Assembly (NCBI GenBank): GCA_963383645.1
Contig: OY726566.1
Location: forward strand, 92,440,029 to 92,504,028
DNA: 64,000 nucleotides
From: Muscardinus avellanarius
Lineage: Eukaryota; Chordata; Mammalia; Rodentia; Gliridae
Reading direction: 5' to 3'
A program made the translations under genes and the position numbers. Each line of letters begins with the position of its first letter. The first letter of the stretch is position 1. The notes beneath the pieces were generated by a model that saw only the letters and a program-made list of their open reading frames with translations, made no database searches and was not told where the DNA came from. This document shows, in pieces, positions 1 through 12,906 of the stretch.

Positions 1-221
1 AACACTGAAAAAACTTATATAGTTATAGTAATAAAATAGGATGTTATCAATAGTAGGTATTCGGGAGCCACAGGAGATTTCAATTGAAAACAGGATATCA
101 TTAACTTTTAAATAAAATAAAAATGTGTAGAAACTTCTTGAATGGAAGATAGGGAGCTACTCTAAGGCTTCTCTAGTCCATTTCATAGAAACAAGGCTCT
201 ACCTGTGATTCATTCTCTCTC

Positions 222-226
<5 letters not shown>

Positions 227-276
<50 letters not shown>
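227..276 (+). repeat. (CA)n microsatellite
   Basis: About 25 uninterrupted CA units, preceded by a short CT run. Confidence 0.98.
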
Positions 277-278
<2 letters not shown>

Positions 279-285
279 GTCCAGT

Positions 286-290
<5 letters not shown>

Positions 291-321
<31 letters not shown>
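291..321 (+). repeat. (GT)n microsatellite
   Basis: About 15 GT units, 14 bp after the (CA)n run and leading into a reversed SINE. Confidence 0.97.
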
Positions 322-324
<3 letters not shown>

Positions 325-523
325 ACCCATGTTATTAAAACCAGGGGCCCATTCGGCATTCTACTTCTGAGCTAGACTCCCAGGCCTATTTTATATTTTG
401 AAACAGGGGCTCACTAAGCTATAAAGGGCCTTGCAAGTCGCTGAGGCTGGCTGTAAACCTGTGATCCTCCTGTCTCAGCCTCCCAGGTACTGGCTTAATG
501 AGTGTGCACCACCATGCCCAGCT
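322..523 (-). mobile_element. B1-dID SINE
   Basis: Reversed ID half (ttctgagctagactcccagg), then gaaacaggggctcactaa, then the reversed B1 half ending caccaccatgcccagct. Moderately diverged. Confidence 0.85.
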
Positions 524-2318
524 CAGCCCTTCATTCTTAACAGTAAACAAACAGGGCTAGGCAGGCTTTTAAGGACTTAACCACAAGTGTCATTTTCATT
601 TCTGTGAAAAAATGTGGTCCAAGTGCCAAGTGGCTAACTTCAGAACAAATTTTAGGGAGAATCTTCTTTGTTCATGAAAGGCCACCAACTTATAATTGCC
701 TATAATCTCAAACAAATATCCTGAAGACATGACGAGGTATTAGATGAGAACTATACCATGAACTAACAATAGCAACATTTATCCGCGTACAGCATTTCAC
801 ATGCATTGCTAACCAAATTAGGTAGTTCTTCTCATTTGGCACGCTAAAATATAATTAATATTTTGAGCGGTGTTGCTAATTGTTGGTTAATGATTTGACA
901 GAAAACATTCGTCTTTAAGGGCATGCTTTTAGAGACATGGCATTTTCTCAGTTGCAGTTTTATTGTGTCCACAGATTATTCCCAGAGAAATATATGAATT
1001 ATATGATGGGCATCAATTTAAACAAAAACACAAAATTCATTCGATGGAAACTTGAACTACGGAGGACTCACATAATGAAGCTGACCACTGACTGCTTAGG
1101 ATATGCCAAGAACATGAACAGACCTCAAGCTAATTCCTATGTAACATCTCTTTCACCAACACTATCTTACAGATGTAGAAAACTAAGCACAGAGAGGGCA
1201 GGAGGAGGGAGAGAGAAGTATTTGCTAGACTTAAGTTGATTGCATTATGTAAAATATCTTAGTATTTTTCTGATAACATTTTGTACATTTAGATATTTAT
1301 CGTTTCACTAATGCTATATTGACCTTGTAGAACAGAAAAATTAAGTCACACTAAGTACCTCTAGTTAAAGAAAAAAAAATCAGGAAGGCCCAAAACTACA
1401 AACAAAAATGAGCATATTTCCTGGTAGCTGCTATAGCAAAACCTAAATCATGTTAAAACCTGCCCCTCCTTTCTTAAATCTCCTTCCTAGATACTCTATC
1501 ACACAAAAGGGGGGTTTTATGGCATGGAGTACAAATAGATGTATCATTAATAAGAATGGATCAGCCTTTCTCCAAAAGCTTAGCACTAAAATCTTTTAAA
1601 GATCCCAGCCTTAATGCACTCTCTGGAGCAACAATCTTATTTTCTCTGCATCATCAAGTTCTGAGAATGTATTTTTCATTTGTCTTGTCGTCAGTTCGAA
1701 AAGGTGAAGATGTGTATACATTTTGCTTTTCAATTCTCCTATTAAATCTGCTTCTCAGCGCTTCAGTTTCCAAATGCTCCAGAAGAGGTATGGATTGACA
1801 TTTCTGCCAAAGGACTTTTTTTTTTTTTTTTTTTTTTGGCTCTGTAGTTTCTTGTCAGAGCTAATGGAAAAAGTTCTACCACTAATCTTTTCAATTTACC
1901 TCTAGGGAATTACAAACTAGCAACAAAAACTGCAAAAGTTGTGCCAAAATGCATAACTTTAAACTTAACGCAAGTAAAAAAAAAAAGCCTGAAATTTTCA
2001 TAATACAGGCATTCCTTTTTTTAAAAAAATAAACAAATGAAAGGCTTGGATGGGCAGATTTAGATTCATACTGTGAATAAACTTATAAGGCTAAATTACT
2101 TCAACCCCTACAACTCTAACTCTACTAGATCTGCAAAGAAATTGGCCCTGTATAGGGCGGGTGTCTACTAAATATCTGAATTTTTTTTAATGTTTGTTGC
2201 TCATTCTGAGCTCATTTATTCATTATTTTGCTCAACAAAGAACTTTAGTACCCCCCTCCCACGTGGATTTATGGGAGGGAGCCACACTATTAGCAAACAC
2301 TGAACTTTTTTTGTGTAT
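524..2318. other. Intron sequence, no gene
   Basis: AT-rich intronic DNA with a poly(T) run near 1817-1838. Open frames here are short and show no recognisable protein. Nothing else recognised. Confidence 0.6.
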
Positions 2319-2392
2319 GTGGTGCTGAGAATTGAACCCAAGACCTTGTACATGGTAGGCAAGTGCTCTACAACTGAACTCATCCCCAGCCC
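2319..2392 (-). mobile_element. ID-like tRNA-derived SINE monomer
   Basis: gtggtgctgagaattgaacc ... ggtaggcaagtgctctac ... catccccagccc is a reversed ID element. There is no B1 half. Confidence 0.8.
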
Positions 2393-3606
2393 ACAATATC
2401 TGAAATTTTACTACACGATTTTACTAACCCTTAAAACAACCTCATCAGAAATTAGGCATACATTCCCTACACCAGCAAAAAAGTAACTGAAGAGGTAAAG
2501 CAGTCTGATGCTACACAGTTGAAAGGGTTGGTCATAATTAAAACCCTATCCATGTTACAAAAATAAAAGTATACACCAATTCCTACGGGCTTATGCATGT
2601 ATATGTTTGTTTTCCTATAGATTTTTGGTAACAATCTGAGCACTTGTCAGCAGGGGAAGGGCTCAGTAGTATCTTACAGCAGAGTAATGCCACAGAACAC
2701 TATGAAGAAATAGTTACAAGAACAAGATGGATTTATATGTGTTGACCAGTGGAGATATGTCTATAAATATAAGTTAAAATCCACATGGTACAGTCTCATG
2801 TTTCATATAAATATAAAACAAGACCTACATTTACTAATATTTCTATTCATAGAGATCAATATGAAAGGACAAATTCCAAAATACAACTTTACATACTTTT
2901 AAGAAGCTGACTCAGAAGAGGAGAAAGTTACATTTCTCTTGTAAGGAAGAACAGAAAACTACCTTAATACTCTAAATAAAAATCCAATAGGATTAACTAA
3001 TTTTGTATTCTTTTCACTTTCTGGGCTATAAGCCTCTAGGAAAGATTCTCAAAAGGCAAAAGCTGATCATAAAATCCAATGGGAAGGAGAGAGAATTCTT
3101 AATAATGATACTAGTATCTGCAAGTGGACTAGCAATAGAAACGACCGAAAATATCAGCTAATTTTACATATTCTGTTTGTGTTCAGAGTAGGACATAAAT
3201 AAGATTGGACATCAGAAAAATTATATATGAATAAACCCTATAAAATGTCTTCCAACGTATTCTTTGCAACAACATGTAGAACTGTGTTCCATGTGAATTC
3301 TGAGGCCACCATTCAGAGGTTGTGTGGCTAGGAAGACTGTCAGCATTCACACTTGGTCTAAGATGGAGGCCCTTCTCTTCTAAAGCCCTCTCGACAGGAT
3401 TCCACAAACCAAATCTTTCCTGAACTCTCTTTCCTAAGTTCCATTTTCTCAAGGCCTTGAATTTTGTTAGGAGACAGTTAAAATAGTGAGCCAATGTGTG
3501 CTTATTTCTGAATGGATATTAATATACGGATACAAAAGCAATTGGTGACATGGCAAATTGTAATTATTATAACGGACATATACAACTTATATGTATCCAA
3601 TATTTT

Positions 3607-3692
3607 TTCTTTAAAAAATTTTTTTATTAGTGCACTATAGTCATGCATCCTAATGGAGTACAAAATGGTAGAGACATACACGCACACATCAC
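3607..3692 (-). mobile_element. Short L1 3'-end fragment
   Basis: ttttttattagtgcactata and cctaatggagtacaaaatgg match the start of the reversed L1 tail at 6930-7015, so this is the last ~85 bp of an L1 on the minus strand. Confidence 0.7.
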
Positions 3693-3959
3693 TCAGTTAA
3701 GCCCTTTAATTTTGACAGAAGTCTTCTAAAAGCAACGAGCAACTCAAAAGGCATAATTTTAGTGGTGAAAAATAATGGGCACATCGCATAGGTGAAAAAA
3801 ATGCTCCCAAGTTGGGAGAACTTTTGGTTCAATCCTTACATGCTATAAATGTTGCCTTTCCAAGCCTGAGTCCAATCTTCTTTATGGCTTCATATTCCAT
3901 CCTACCTCCTTTCTGTTCATTCTGACCACTGCTAGCATTTGAATCCCTTTCATGGAAAG

Positions 3960-4215
3960 TCATTCTCCTTCTTAAGAACACCTTGAGGTGAGAAGATCTG
4001 GTTCATGCCAATCACCTCTACAGGAAACCCAGAACCCCAGAGACGCCCCTCCTGATTTCGATAACATTCTGTTTGTTCCTTCATGTTCATTGATCATATT
4101 TTAGTCACTTTCTGAATTCCCAATATATAAAAACCACCTGGGGTATAAGAGATACACCCCACTTTTTTTTTTTTCCCGGAATAAATGTTTAAGTTTAAAC
4201 TCTTGTATCATACTT
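3960..4215 (+). mobile_element. Possible degraded LTR
   Basis: A TATA-like box (atatataaaaacc at about 4124) lies ~55 bp before AATAAA (aataaatgttt at about 4181), with a C-rich stretch upstream. This spacing fits an LTR, but I could not name a family and no flanking duplication was found. Confidence 0.25.
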
Positions 4216-6133
4216 TGACACCTCTACAGGAGAGCCAATGATCTCAATAAACCTAAGACCTCTGAGGACAGAAAGTTGAACTTTCATTTCTGTCTTTTCC
4301 ATGCCAACAGAGCTTGGAGCATCAAAAGGACCGGTTATGATGATTAAGTTCTTCAAAGAAAAGTTGTCATATTAATACCTTGAAAAAATAAATATATGTC
4401 AGTGAGCTCTTCACTGGGAAAAGCGACAAACACAGGAGGACAGGGTATCAAAATTCAATTAAAAAGAACTCCCATTTTGTTTCTTAGCAAAATGCAGTAT
4501 CTCAAGCCCAGTGCTTAAAAAATAGCCCCAAACCAACATCAAACTGTCAAACCCAAACCTCAATGAGCACAGCAACAAAACATTTGGCTCCAGCTTCTTG
4601 TCCACTAAACCCCAGATGCCTGAGAGATGCATTCCACACCCAGTAAGGTCACTTTCTCTTTACAAGAATGCCCTTTGTATTGGTGAAACACGACTGGGCA
4701 AAGAACAGAACTGGTTAATGATGAGTAGTACCAAATGAGCTGTAATGGAGGTGTTAGGAATGTAAACCAGCGAGGCCTGACGCAGAAACAGCAGCATCTG
4801 GGTGTGCAGCTTGCCCAGTAATGAGGCTGTGACGCTGCACTGGCACCGGCTTTGATCACTTCATCTTGTTCAAGAGCTCTGCTGGGGAGACAAGGTGAGA
4901 GGCGCTGGCCTCCCGCCCCCAGCCTGCACCCGCGCGGACAATGGGCAAGGACCGGGGCCGATCGCCTTCCTGCACCTCCTCCTTGCCAGCACACTCCTCC
5001 ACCAGAACTGATGGTTTCCTGGTTGGGGGCCCAGCAGAAAGCAGGCTGAGCAGCTTCCTACCGTACGAAGGGTCGTGTTGGAACATGTCGACAGTAATTG
5101 GCAATTCATTTTTCATCCTGAAAGCAGAAACAGGTGTGTGCTACCTTCGAAATCCCAATCATAAAGCACACTGTGTGCAGCTCTCACACAGGCTTGAGAC
5201 TGAGTGGTGGGCCGGTGGACAGCTGAGTCTCCGCAGGTGGATCTGTCTCGCAGATAAATAGGTATTTGTATCTGTGTGGTCACAGAAGCACGAGAGAATA
5301 AAATGAAAGAATGGCAGTGCATTAAAAAAAAATCCTGCCACACAAGAGTAGCCCTTGGTCTTTCTTGTATAAATACTGTAATTAGCAAATAGCCGACTTC
5401 TTTGTGCTGGTAAGATCCCTACAATGCATGTTTAACATACTAAAAAAGAGGCTTTGGTTCTTGAAAAGGAGTGTAAAGCCAAATGCATCACTGCACAATA
5501 TTTCTTGCCAGCTCCATCCAGAAACACTAGCTGAAGTGACTTGTGAAACGGAGCCAAGAGCAGGAACTTTCCTTAATGAGCACATCTATCAATTTCCAAA
5601 GGACACAGCTGATTAGTGGCATTTACACATACATACATACTCACAAAAGGAACGAGGCGACTGAACTGCTGGCCGCTGAATGAGAGCACACGAAGGAACC
5701 TCAGGCAGCATGTGAGCAAGTTGGGGAGGGCTGGGGACGCTTGGCGACACTTGAACATGTGAGCATGTGTGCTTTCATTTCAACAGGTAGGGAAGGGCCA
5801 AGATGCAAGCTTTGACAAGTTCTCAAGCATCCTGCCAGGACTCGATAAACAGTATGAACAAATCGCTGCCTGAGATTATTACATTAAAAACATACCGGTG
5901 CCACCGACTGCACGGATGCTTCATTTACAAATGCTGCTTTCAATTTTTTTTTTTTTAATCAAGAACAACTTATCAAACTTAACTGGACTGACCACAAGAC
6001 TCTAGGCTGAAGACAAGGAGAATACAACAGACACGGGCAATTTGATAAAGGGGAAAGGACTAATTCTTAAAAAACAAAGGCAGTATGTATTCCTATTTCC
6101 ACAGGAACTACTTTGAGATAAAAAATTTAAATC

Positions 6134-6350
6134 AGCCGGGCGTGGTGGCGCACGCTTGTAATTTCCGCTCTTGGGAGGCGGAGACAGGAGGATCTCACAG
6201 GTTTGAAGCCAGCCGCGCTGGCTTAAGAGACTCTGTTTCCAAGTAAAAATATGAAAAAAAAAATGGGTCTGGGAGTGTAGCCCGGAGGTAGAAGGGCTTC
6301 CAGGAACCCCAGTACCACCAAATAAATAAACAAACAAACAAACAAACAAA
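6134..6350 (+). mobile_element. B1-dID SINE, young CpG-rich subfamily
   Basis: gccgggcgtggtggcgcacg head, gtctgggagtgtagcccgga ID half, ggcttccaggaaccccag and an (AAAC)n tail. Retains CpGs. Confidence 0.92.
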
Positions 6351-6690
6351 TCAAACTGTAATGAAAAGATATGGTTAGAATTAGAAACTAAGTTTCTTCA
6401 GAATATGATACAACTGAAGAAATATTTTATGTGGGGATAAATACAGTTAGAAATTAGGACTTGCCATTTTTAGTATTATTCCTAATTAAATTATTCAATA
6501 ATGAATTCAGGGTGTTTAAGATATACTTAACATATAACAAAATACACTGTTCTTAGGAGTTCATCCTGTATTAAAAGTCCTACATACCTGTATGTCAAAC
6601 ATACAACCAGAAGAACAGAAACTATTTCAAATGGCTCAGAAAGTTCACCTGTGTCCCCTTCCAATGAAGGTCCCCTCTATTCTTACCAAT

Positions 6691-6692
<2 letters not shown>

Positions 6693-6736
<44 letters not shown>
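6693..6736 (+). repeat. (GT)n microsatellite
   Basis: About 22 GT units at the tail side of the adjoining reversed SINE. Confidence 0.97.
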
Positions 6737-6737
<1 letters not shown>

Positions 6738-6903
6738 TATTGGGGATAGAACCCAGGGGCATTGTACCTCTGACCTCCAACCCCAGCCTTATTTTTTATT
6801 TTGAAACAGGGTCTAAGTTGCAGAGGGCCTCACAAGTTGCTGAGGCTTTCCGCAAAGTGATCTTCCTGTCTTAGTCTCCCAAGTACTAGGATTATGCCCG
6901 GCT
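6737..6903 (-). mobile_element. B1-dID SINE
   Basis: tattggggatagaacccagg through tattttgaaacagggtct to attatgcccggct. Somewhat shortened. Confidence 0.85.
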
Positions 6904-6908
6904 TGTCA

Positions 6909-6923
6909 CACATTCAGATTTCT
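6909..6923 (+). repeat. Target-site duplication, poly(A) side, of twin-primed L1
   Basis: cacattcagatttct, identical to 7605-7619. Confidence 0.9.
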
Positions 6924-7604
6924 CTTTCTAAAAAAAAATTTTTATTGGTGCATTGTAGTCATACATCTTAATGGAGTACAAGATGGTGGAGACGTACATG
7001 CACACATCACCCAATTAGCTCTTACCTAATTCTTGCCCCATTCCCTCCCCTTCTCTCATGTTCGGCCTAGTGATTGACTTTGATATTTTGTTAATGTGCA
7101 TCATGAACACTAGAGAATTTCCCTCTTCCCCCCTCCCATCTCCTCAGGTCACCTTATTTGCGCATCTATATCTCCTTCTATGTCTAGAGTTCCTCCTCCT
7201 ATGACCCATTTTCTCCCTAGCTTTCACATATGAGGGAGAGCATCCAATTTCTTATTTTTTGTGACTAATCTCAGCATAATGTTCGTGAATTCCATACATT
7301 TCTCTGTAAGTTATGTAACTGTGTTTTTCTTTATGGCTGAGTAAAATTCCATTGTGTACATATCCCACAGTTTTGTAATCCATTCATCTGTTGATGGGCA
7401 TCTTGGCTGGTTCCATAGTTTGGCAATTGTGAATTGAGCGGCTATGAACACAGATGCACATGCATTAGTTTGGTAGTTTGGTTTTTGGTTTCCATTCTTT
7501 TGGGTAGATACCCAGAAGTGGTATTAAGTTCATTCCCATTCTTCTGAGGATCCACCAAACAATTAGACCACATAGAGAATAGAATCTCACTCCTAGAAGA
7601 TGAT
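6924..7604 (-). mobile_element. L1 insertion with inverted 5' piece (twin priming)
   Basis: A perfect 15-bp duplication, cacattcagatttct, flanks it at 6909-6923 and 7605-7619. From about 7557 down to 6930 the minus strand reads the L1 ORF2 C-terminal coding end, 3'UTR and A-rich tail. The remaining ~45 bp (about 7561-7604) is in the opposite orientation and matches ORF1 of the L1 at 58171-58215 with about five mismatches in 45 bases (shared agaagatgatca end). A 5' segment reversed relative to the 3' segment within one target duplication is the signature of twin priming. Several kb of ORF1-ORF2 are missing at the junction. Confidence 0.85.
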
Positions 7605-7619
7605 CACATTCAGATTTCT
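7605..7619 (+). repeat. Target-site duplication, 5' side, of twin-primed L1
   Basis: cacattcagatttct, identical to 6909-6923. Confidence 0.9.
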
Positions 7620-7629
7620 ATCAGTTAAT

Positions 7630-8300
7630 TCAAGTTTTGAACTTCAATATACATAGAATCACACAGTCGTACTGTTTTGTGTCTGATCTCTTTAGGTTTA
7701 ACATGTTTCCGAGGTCGTCCAGTTGTTACACGCATTAGTGACTTGCTCTTTTTCTCTCTTTTTTAAAAATCTGCTGAAGAGTGTTCTACTGCATGAATAC
7801 ACCACAATTTGTTTATCCATGCTCCCACGGATGACCATTTAGGTTGTTTCTTAGTTTTTAATTACTATGAATAAGCCTTATGTGAACAGTTGTGCACAAG
7901 TCTTTTTATGGGTATACATTTTTATTTCTCCTGGATAAATGCTAGGTTTTGATATTGCTGGCTCATAGATCAAATGCATGTTTAAATTCATGAGAAACTT
8001 TCCAAAAAATTTTCAAGTGGTTTTGCCATTGTGTTCCTCTATTGGCAAGGGATGAGAATTCTGGTTTCCCTATATATATTTTTAGGACAGTTAGTACTGT
8101 CAATCTTTTTGATTTTTACTATTCAGACCATTATAATTTGTATTTCCAGGTAATCAGTGATGTAAAGCTCCTTTTTATGTACTAATTGGTCATTTTGAAG
8201 TGTCTGTGCAAATCTTTTGCCCATTTTTAAAAAACTATCTTAATGGTGTCTTAAGATGTAAATAATTTAAAAACCCTGATCCAGCTCATCAATTTTCATA
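7630..8300 (-). mobile_element. Ancient L1 ORF2 3'-region fragment
   Basis: The plus strand reads reversed L1 motifs: caccacaatttgtttatcca, gttgtttcttagtttttaat, tatgaataagcc, tttatttctcctggataaat and ttttgcccatttttaaaaaa. It is strongly diverged, so old. The twin-primed L1 sits at its edge. Confidence 0.7.
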
Positions 8301-8460
8301 TTTTCCTTGCTTAGTTTCTTAAAAAAAAAAAAAATTCAAAAGAGACAGACATAGGAATCCTTGACAGACTGAAACCATGAGGGATGACTTGGTCATTTTT
8401 ATTCAGGTAAAGAATGAGAATGCCTGTTTGGGTCTAATTATTCTTTCTTTCTTTTTTCTT

Positions 8461-8643
8461 TTTTGGTGGTACTGGGGTTCCTGGAAGCCCTTCTTCCTCC
8501 AGGCTACACTCCCAGACCTATTTTATATTTTTATTTAGAAACAGGGTCTCTTAAGCCAGCGCAGGTGGCTTCGAACCTGCGCGATCCTCCTGTCTCCGCC
8601 TCCCAAGTGCAGGGATTACAAACATGCACCACCATTCCTGGCT
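8461..8643 (-). mobile_element. B1-dID SINE, young subfamily, with target duplication
   Basis: Reversed young-type ID half (ggggttcctggaagcccttc) and B1 half ending caccaccattcctggct. The 11-bp duplication ctaattattct is at 8434-8444 and 8648-8658. Confidence 0.93.
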
Positions 8644-8658
8644 GGGCCTAATTATTCT

Positions 8659-11600
8659 GAAAGGCCTGGTTTCCATTCCAGCCTGAGGTCTTACCTCGGG
8701 CGTGGTGAATGGTGACTATATTCACCCATGAATAATGGTCTTAGTGAAAGGAGGGTAGAACTGATAGCATATGTAGTGGGATACACCAAACTCTGAAGTA
8801 ATAAACATAAGAATGGGCGAACCTGTACAACATGTAGAGATTATTCTGAGAGCTACCTTCTTTTTTTTTTTTTTTTTAGTTTTCCTTTAAGATGATGACT
8901 TCTTTGGTATAACTTTTAACTAAGCTCAAATCTTCAGATGGTTAACTTTGTAAATTTGACACAAGGACAATTTAAAATCTACCTTCTAGAAGTCTTCTTG
9001 GACATTTTCTAATGTGGCAGGTCAGCCAGACAATAATTAACTCTAATTGGCCCTCCTGCAAGCTTCACTGCTTTCTACCTGTAGTGGAGTGGCACTCAAA
9101 AAGCAAAATAATGTTTCTCAATCTTTTAAAGCATCAAAGGAAAACTCATAGGCATTATTTCTAACTTAAGCCTTTAAAAAGTAAAAGAATTCTAGCTGTA
9201 ATCAGTAAGAGGAGAAACCCAGTAGCTCCAGTTAGAAATAACTTCAGGGAACTATGAGCCACGTAGTTAATTACTCAAATAAGGATCAATAAAATACCTT
9301 GTACCCTAGAACTCAAAATGCTCTCATTTTATATATTATGATACAAGGAAAAAACAAATGATCACTTTGGCAGAATCTTCATTTATCTAACTAACAGGGT
9401 GCAATTAATATTTCATATAACATGTAGTGCATGCTAGATTCTTAATGGATCGTATTGATTAAGGAAGAAAGTTCAATGCTAATGTTCCTGTACGGGAAAA
9501 CAGAACAATCAGTTATCTCACAAAGATGGAATCACAAATTCCAGAGCGTAGGGCCAAGAACTAAAGGGCAGCAGCAAGACTGGCTTTAATCCTTTACAAG
9601 TAACACATAGATTACATTAAAGGAAAGAGGATGCTCAGAGCCCGCCCAACCAATCCCAGTGCCACAGTGAGAGAAGGGTGTCCCAGGTCACGGATCTGTG
9701 CCTGGGAGCAGCGCATCCTGTTGGATCTTCACCACACATTCTGACAGCTCGGGCCTGCTTCACATGCTATACTGAACGTTGAGGACATTTCCACAGCGAT
9801 CCTCTTGATCTGTGACTAAACGCAGATGTTCGAGAGATGGCTGCAGTGTATGTGTTGTTGGAGAAACAGATAAATGCTATCTGGGCCTCGTTTACAGCTC
9901 TGCCCCTGCCCTCTTTTGGCCCCAATGTTGCAATCGTTATTGCCATATATTTCTACATTTTTACCATCCTGCTTTAAAATAGTGTGGGAGAGTAATCAGG
10001 AAGTAGAGAAATAATACAGATGGGAATCTAATTCCCAATACTATTTCTTAGCATTTCCTTCTTTTAAAAAGAGTCTGTAGACTAAGTATAGAGATTCAAC
10101 CTAAGGACTTAATTATCATATTTGTTATGATTAGAAGATCTCCACCTTCAAGGAGAAAAAAGTACTAATCATCTATGGTTTCTTTATGAATGTAACCAAT
10201 TCTAATGCTTATCATAAGAAATATTGTGAAATATTGATGTACTCTAAAGCAGGATTTGCTTTTCTTATAATTATTTTGGTACTGAGGAGAAAATCAACCA
10301 ACCAGCCAACCAACCAACCAACCAACCAACCAACCAACCAGATTCATAATGAGAGCTAGGTCTACTTCATAGAAGACTGATGCAGAAGGAACGCAACATA
10401 GCCTAAAACCTGGAAGTAGCCACTCTTTTAGAGTTAAACAAAACAACATAAGATTTATTTTTTTTGGTTTGTCTTTAAAATAAGGATCAAAATCAACTTT
10501 AGTTTGGAATTTTTAAGCTTTTAAGCTTGCATTCGTTCAAGAGTATGGCAGTTATAACTTGTATTTTACTGATAGAAGATACAATAAGGCAAAGATATGT
10601 AAAAATAACATGCCTGAAATTGGGTGTTCCAAATAATCAAGTCTATATTTCAGTCTAATGCATATTCAATTCATGTACAAAGTATATTCCTAAGTAACAA
10701 ACATCATTCTTTAATTTCAGGATTGAAATCCTCTCCCATACTTCAGGGGGCTCAGGAAGTGGGCGTAGCTGAGCTTATGTTGAAAGAACAAAACCCAACA
10801 CACACCCCTGAACTTCTTCTGAAAGGGCAATTGTAACCAAGAAGCGTAGGCACAAAGGGTACAGGTATATGCACTTTATCTAGTATTTTGCCTCTTCAGT
10901 TACTCTCTTACTGAATAATCGAGATGTCACTTGGTTCCAAGGACCATGGGGAATAAAATGTCACCACCACGGCTGCAGTATTTCCTGTTTGCAGCCCTTC
11001 AAATTAAAAATGGGGGAAGGCAGGCCCAACACAAATGCAGGATTTAATTAGTTAGTAAAAGCCCAAATCCTTGCCCGAAGCCCCATTCTTCCCGTAATAT
11101 CGCATTCTTTTCTTCTTGTGTAAACTTTTCATTATGAAAGAGACATCTTTATAATACAATAACTCTAGTTATAATGTAACTGCTGGTGATATAACTCCTG
11201 CATCAGAAAAGGCAGCATGTCAGAGTAATGTTGTTTTAATACAATTTGTGTTCAGCAGAAACCAAGTCAACTTGGTCATTTAGAATCTGATCAATGTGAA
11301 TTAGTGTCTCACTGAGATAAACCATTTGATCATTTCGAAATTGATCAATGAGAATCTGAGATAAAACATTTATCATGTACATTTGGTATATTAGATCCAT
11401 TCACGCAGCACTAAAGTAGGTTATAAGTAGACATCAATAAGTGTTAGGGATGATACTCAGGGTACCTGTCAGCTGCAGATATAAATACATGTTCAACAGT
11501 ATATAATGTTAATCCCTTTGATAAGGCGAGTTATTCAATAACGCAGCTGGTATCCCTGAAAAACTGCCAGAGCTCACCTTCACAGAGACTAGAAAGAGTA

Positions 11601-12689
11601 GCTCTGCAGAACCAATGAGGTTCAAACTTTGGAAGAAACTTTTAATCAAAAGTTGAAGAAGAAAGGAAAGTAACATAAATTTACCTGACTAAACTTCTAC
11701 AAGAGATTTAAGACTATTAATCAGAGTAAACTTTGTACCCACAGTACAATTAGTCCTATTAATCTAATATTTCCAAATTGAAGTCACATTGACATTTGGG
11801 CACACTGGCTTATGCAGCTAACGGAATTATAAATTTGCCAGTCAAAACCTTATTTAATTATTTTACAGCCAATTAAGCAGGATCTTTTAAGCACCGTTGC
11901 TTACAACTGTCCGTGATCCACACTGTAATTATACTGAGCAGGAGGAACACCTGCCGACACCAATTGCCTGTCACCACCAGCTTCACCAATGCATTTGTGG
12001 CACAACTAGTAGAATCCCGTACCAGAAAGAGAAAGTACAGGTAGTGCCAAGTGAGCCCCCCAAAAATCAAAGTTAAAGGGTTTGATGTTAAAAAATGCTC
12101 TGAATACACAGCAATACTTATAACGTCCATTTCATCTGTGTAAATTTTGCACAGTAAGCCCGTGATGCTCTAAGTCACCTACATCACTCCTACAGTAACT
12201 ACTCTTTTAATAATTTTTAAGGATGACCTAAGTGTCTTCCCATGAGCCTAAATTTATGAAATCAGGCTTCAAAACCTCAAGGAAAAAAGTAAAAACTCTA
12301 AAGTCAGGCACAAAAAGGAGTATGTTATCTCTATTCATGTAGGATCTCATAAAATTATATTGCCTATGCATGCTTCATCTTCCAAAACAAAAACAAACAA
12401 AAAGCCCCGGAGACAAGTTAGAAAGTCCGAAGTACAATAAAGCCACTTGAAAAATATTTTCAAGGACCTACATCAATTTTATATTTTTTTTCTTTTATTG
12501 AATGCAGAAATTGTTTACTTTATTACGTACACAATACAATGGGAATGACATGTCACTGATCTTTAAAATGCCTTCCATATATTTGGCAGTACATTGTCTT
12601 TATGTTTATACTGCTTTTTAAGATACTTTGTTACCTTCTTTAATATTTGCTTTATACTTGCTTGATCTTTGCTTCATTTTGGGGGGAGG
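8659..12689. other. Intron sequence without recognised repeats
   Basis: About 4 kb with only simple runs: poly(T) near 8862-8877 and the CAAC run at 10294. No exon recognised. A short frame at 11873-12130 (minus strand) shows no family resemblance. Confidence 0.5.
10294..10340 (+). repeat. (CCAA)n tetranucleotide repeat
   Basis: About eleven CAAC/CCAA units with one early interruption. Confidence 0.95.
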
Positions 12690-12906
12690 CAGGATACTGG
12701 GTTTCGAACACGAGGAACATTCTACCTCCAAGCTAAATCCCCAGCCCTTTTTTCCCCCTTTCCATTCTAAAACAAAATTGAACAGATTCTAAATGATCAA
12801 ATTGACTTGGTTTCTGCTGTGTTGCTGAAGCTGGCCTCAAACCTGCAATCCTCCTGTCTCAGCCTCCCAAGTACTGAGATTACAGGCATGCTTCACCATG
12901 CTCAGC
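12690..12906 (-). mobile_element. B1-dID SINE, diverged, with internal unrelated stretch
   Basis: Reversed ID half (attctacctccaagctaaat) and B1 half (ctcctgtctcagcctcccaa ... catgctcagct). The linker region 12755-12815 is unlike other copies. Confidence 0.75.

Larger units (their letters stand above)
2393..6133. other. Mostly single-copy intron sequence
   Basis: Apart from the L1 tail at 3607 and the possible LTR near 4 kb, I see no repeat or exon. The 4.7-5.3 kb part is richer in GC, and several overlapping short frames on both strands show no coding signature. Confidence 0.5.

Noticed and set aside
4605..5388. Cluster of overlapping frames on both strands
   Set aside because: Overlap on all frames, no family resemblance, no splice sites in phase; local GC content explains them.
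6002..6349. 115-codon minus-strand frame, and similar frames at 15604, 35431, 52902 and 60095
   Set aside because: They run through B1-dID SINEs and repeat the same SINE-derived peptide; not genes.
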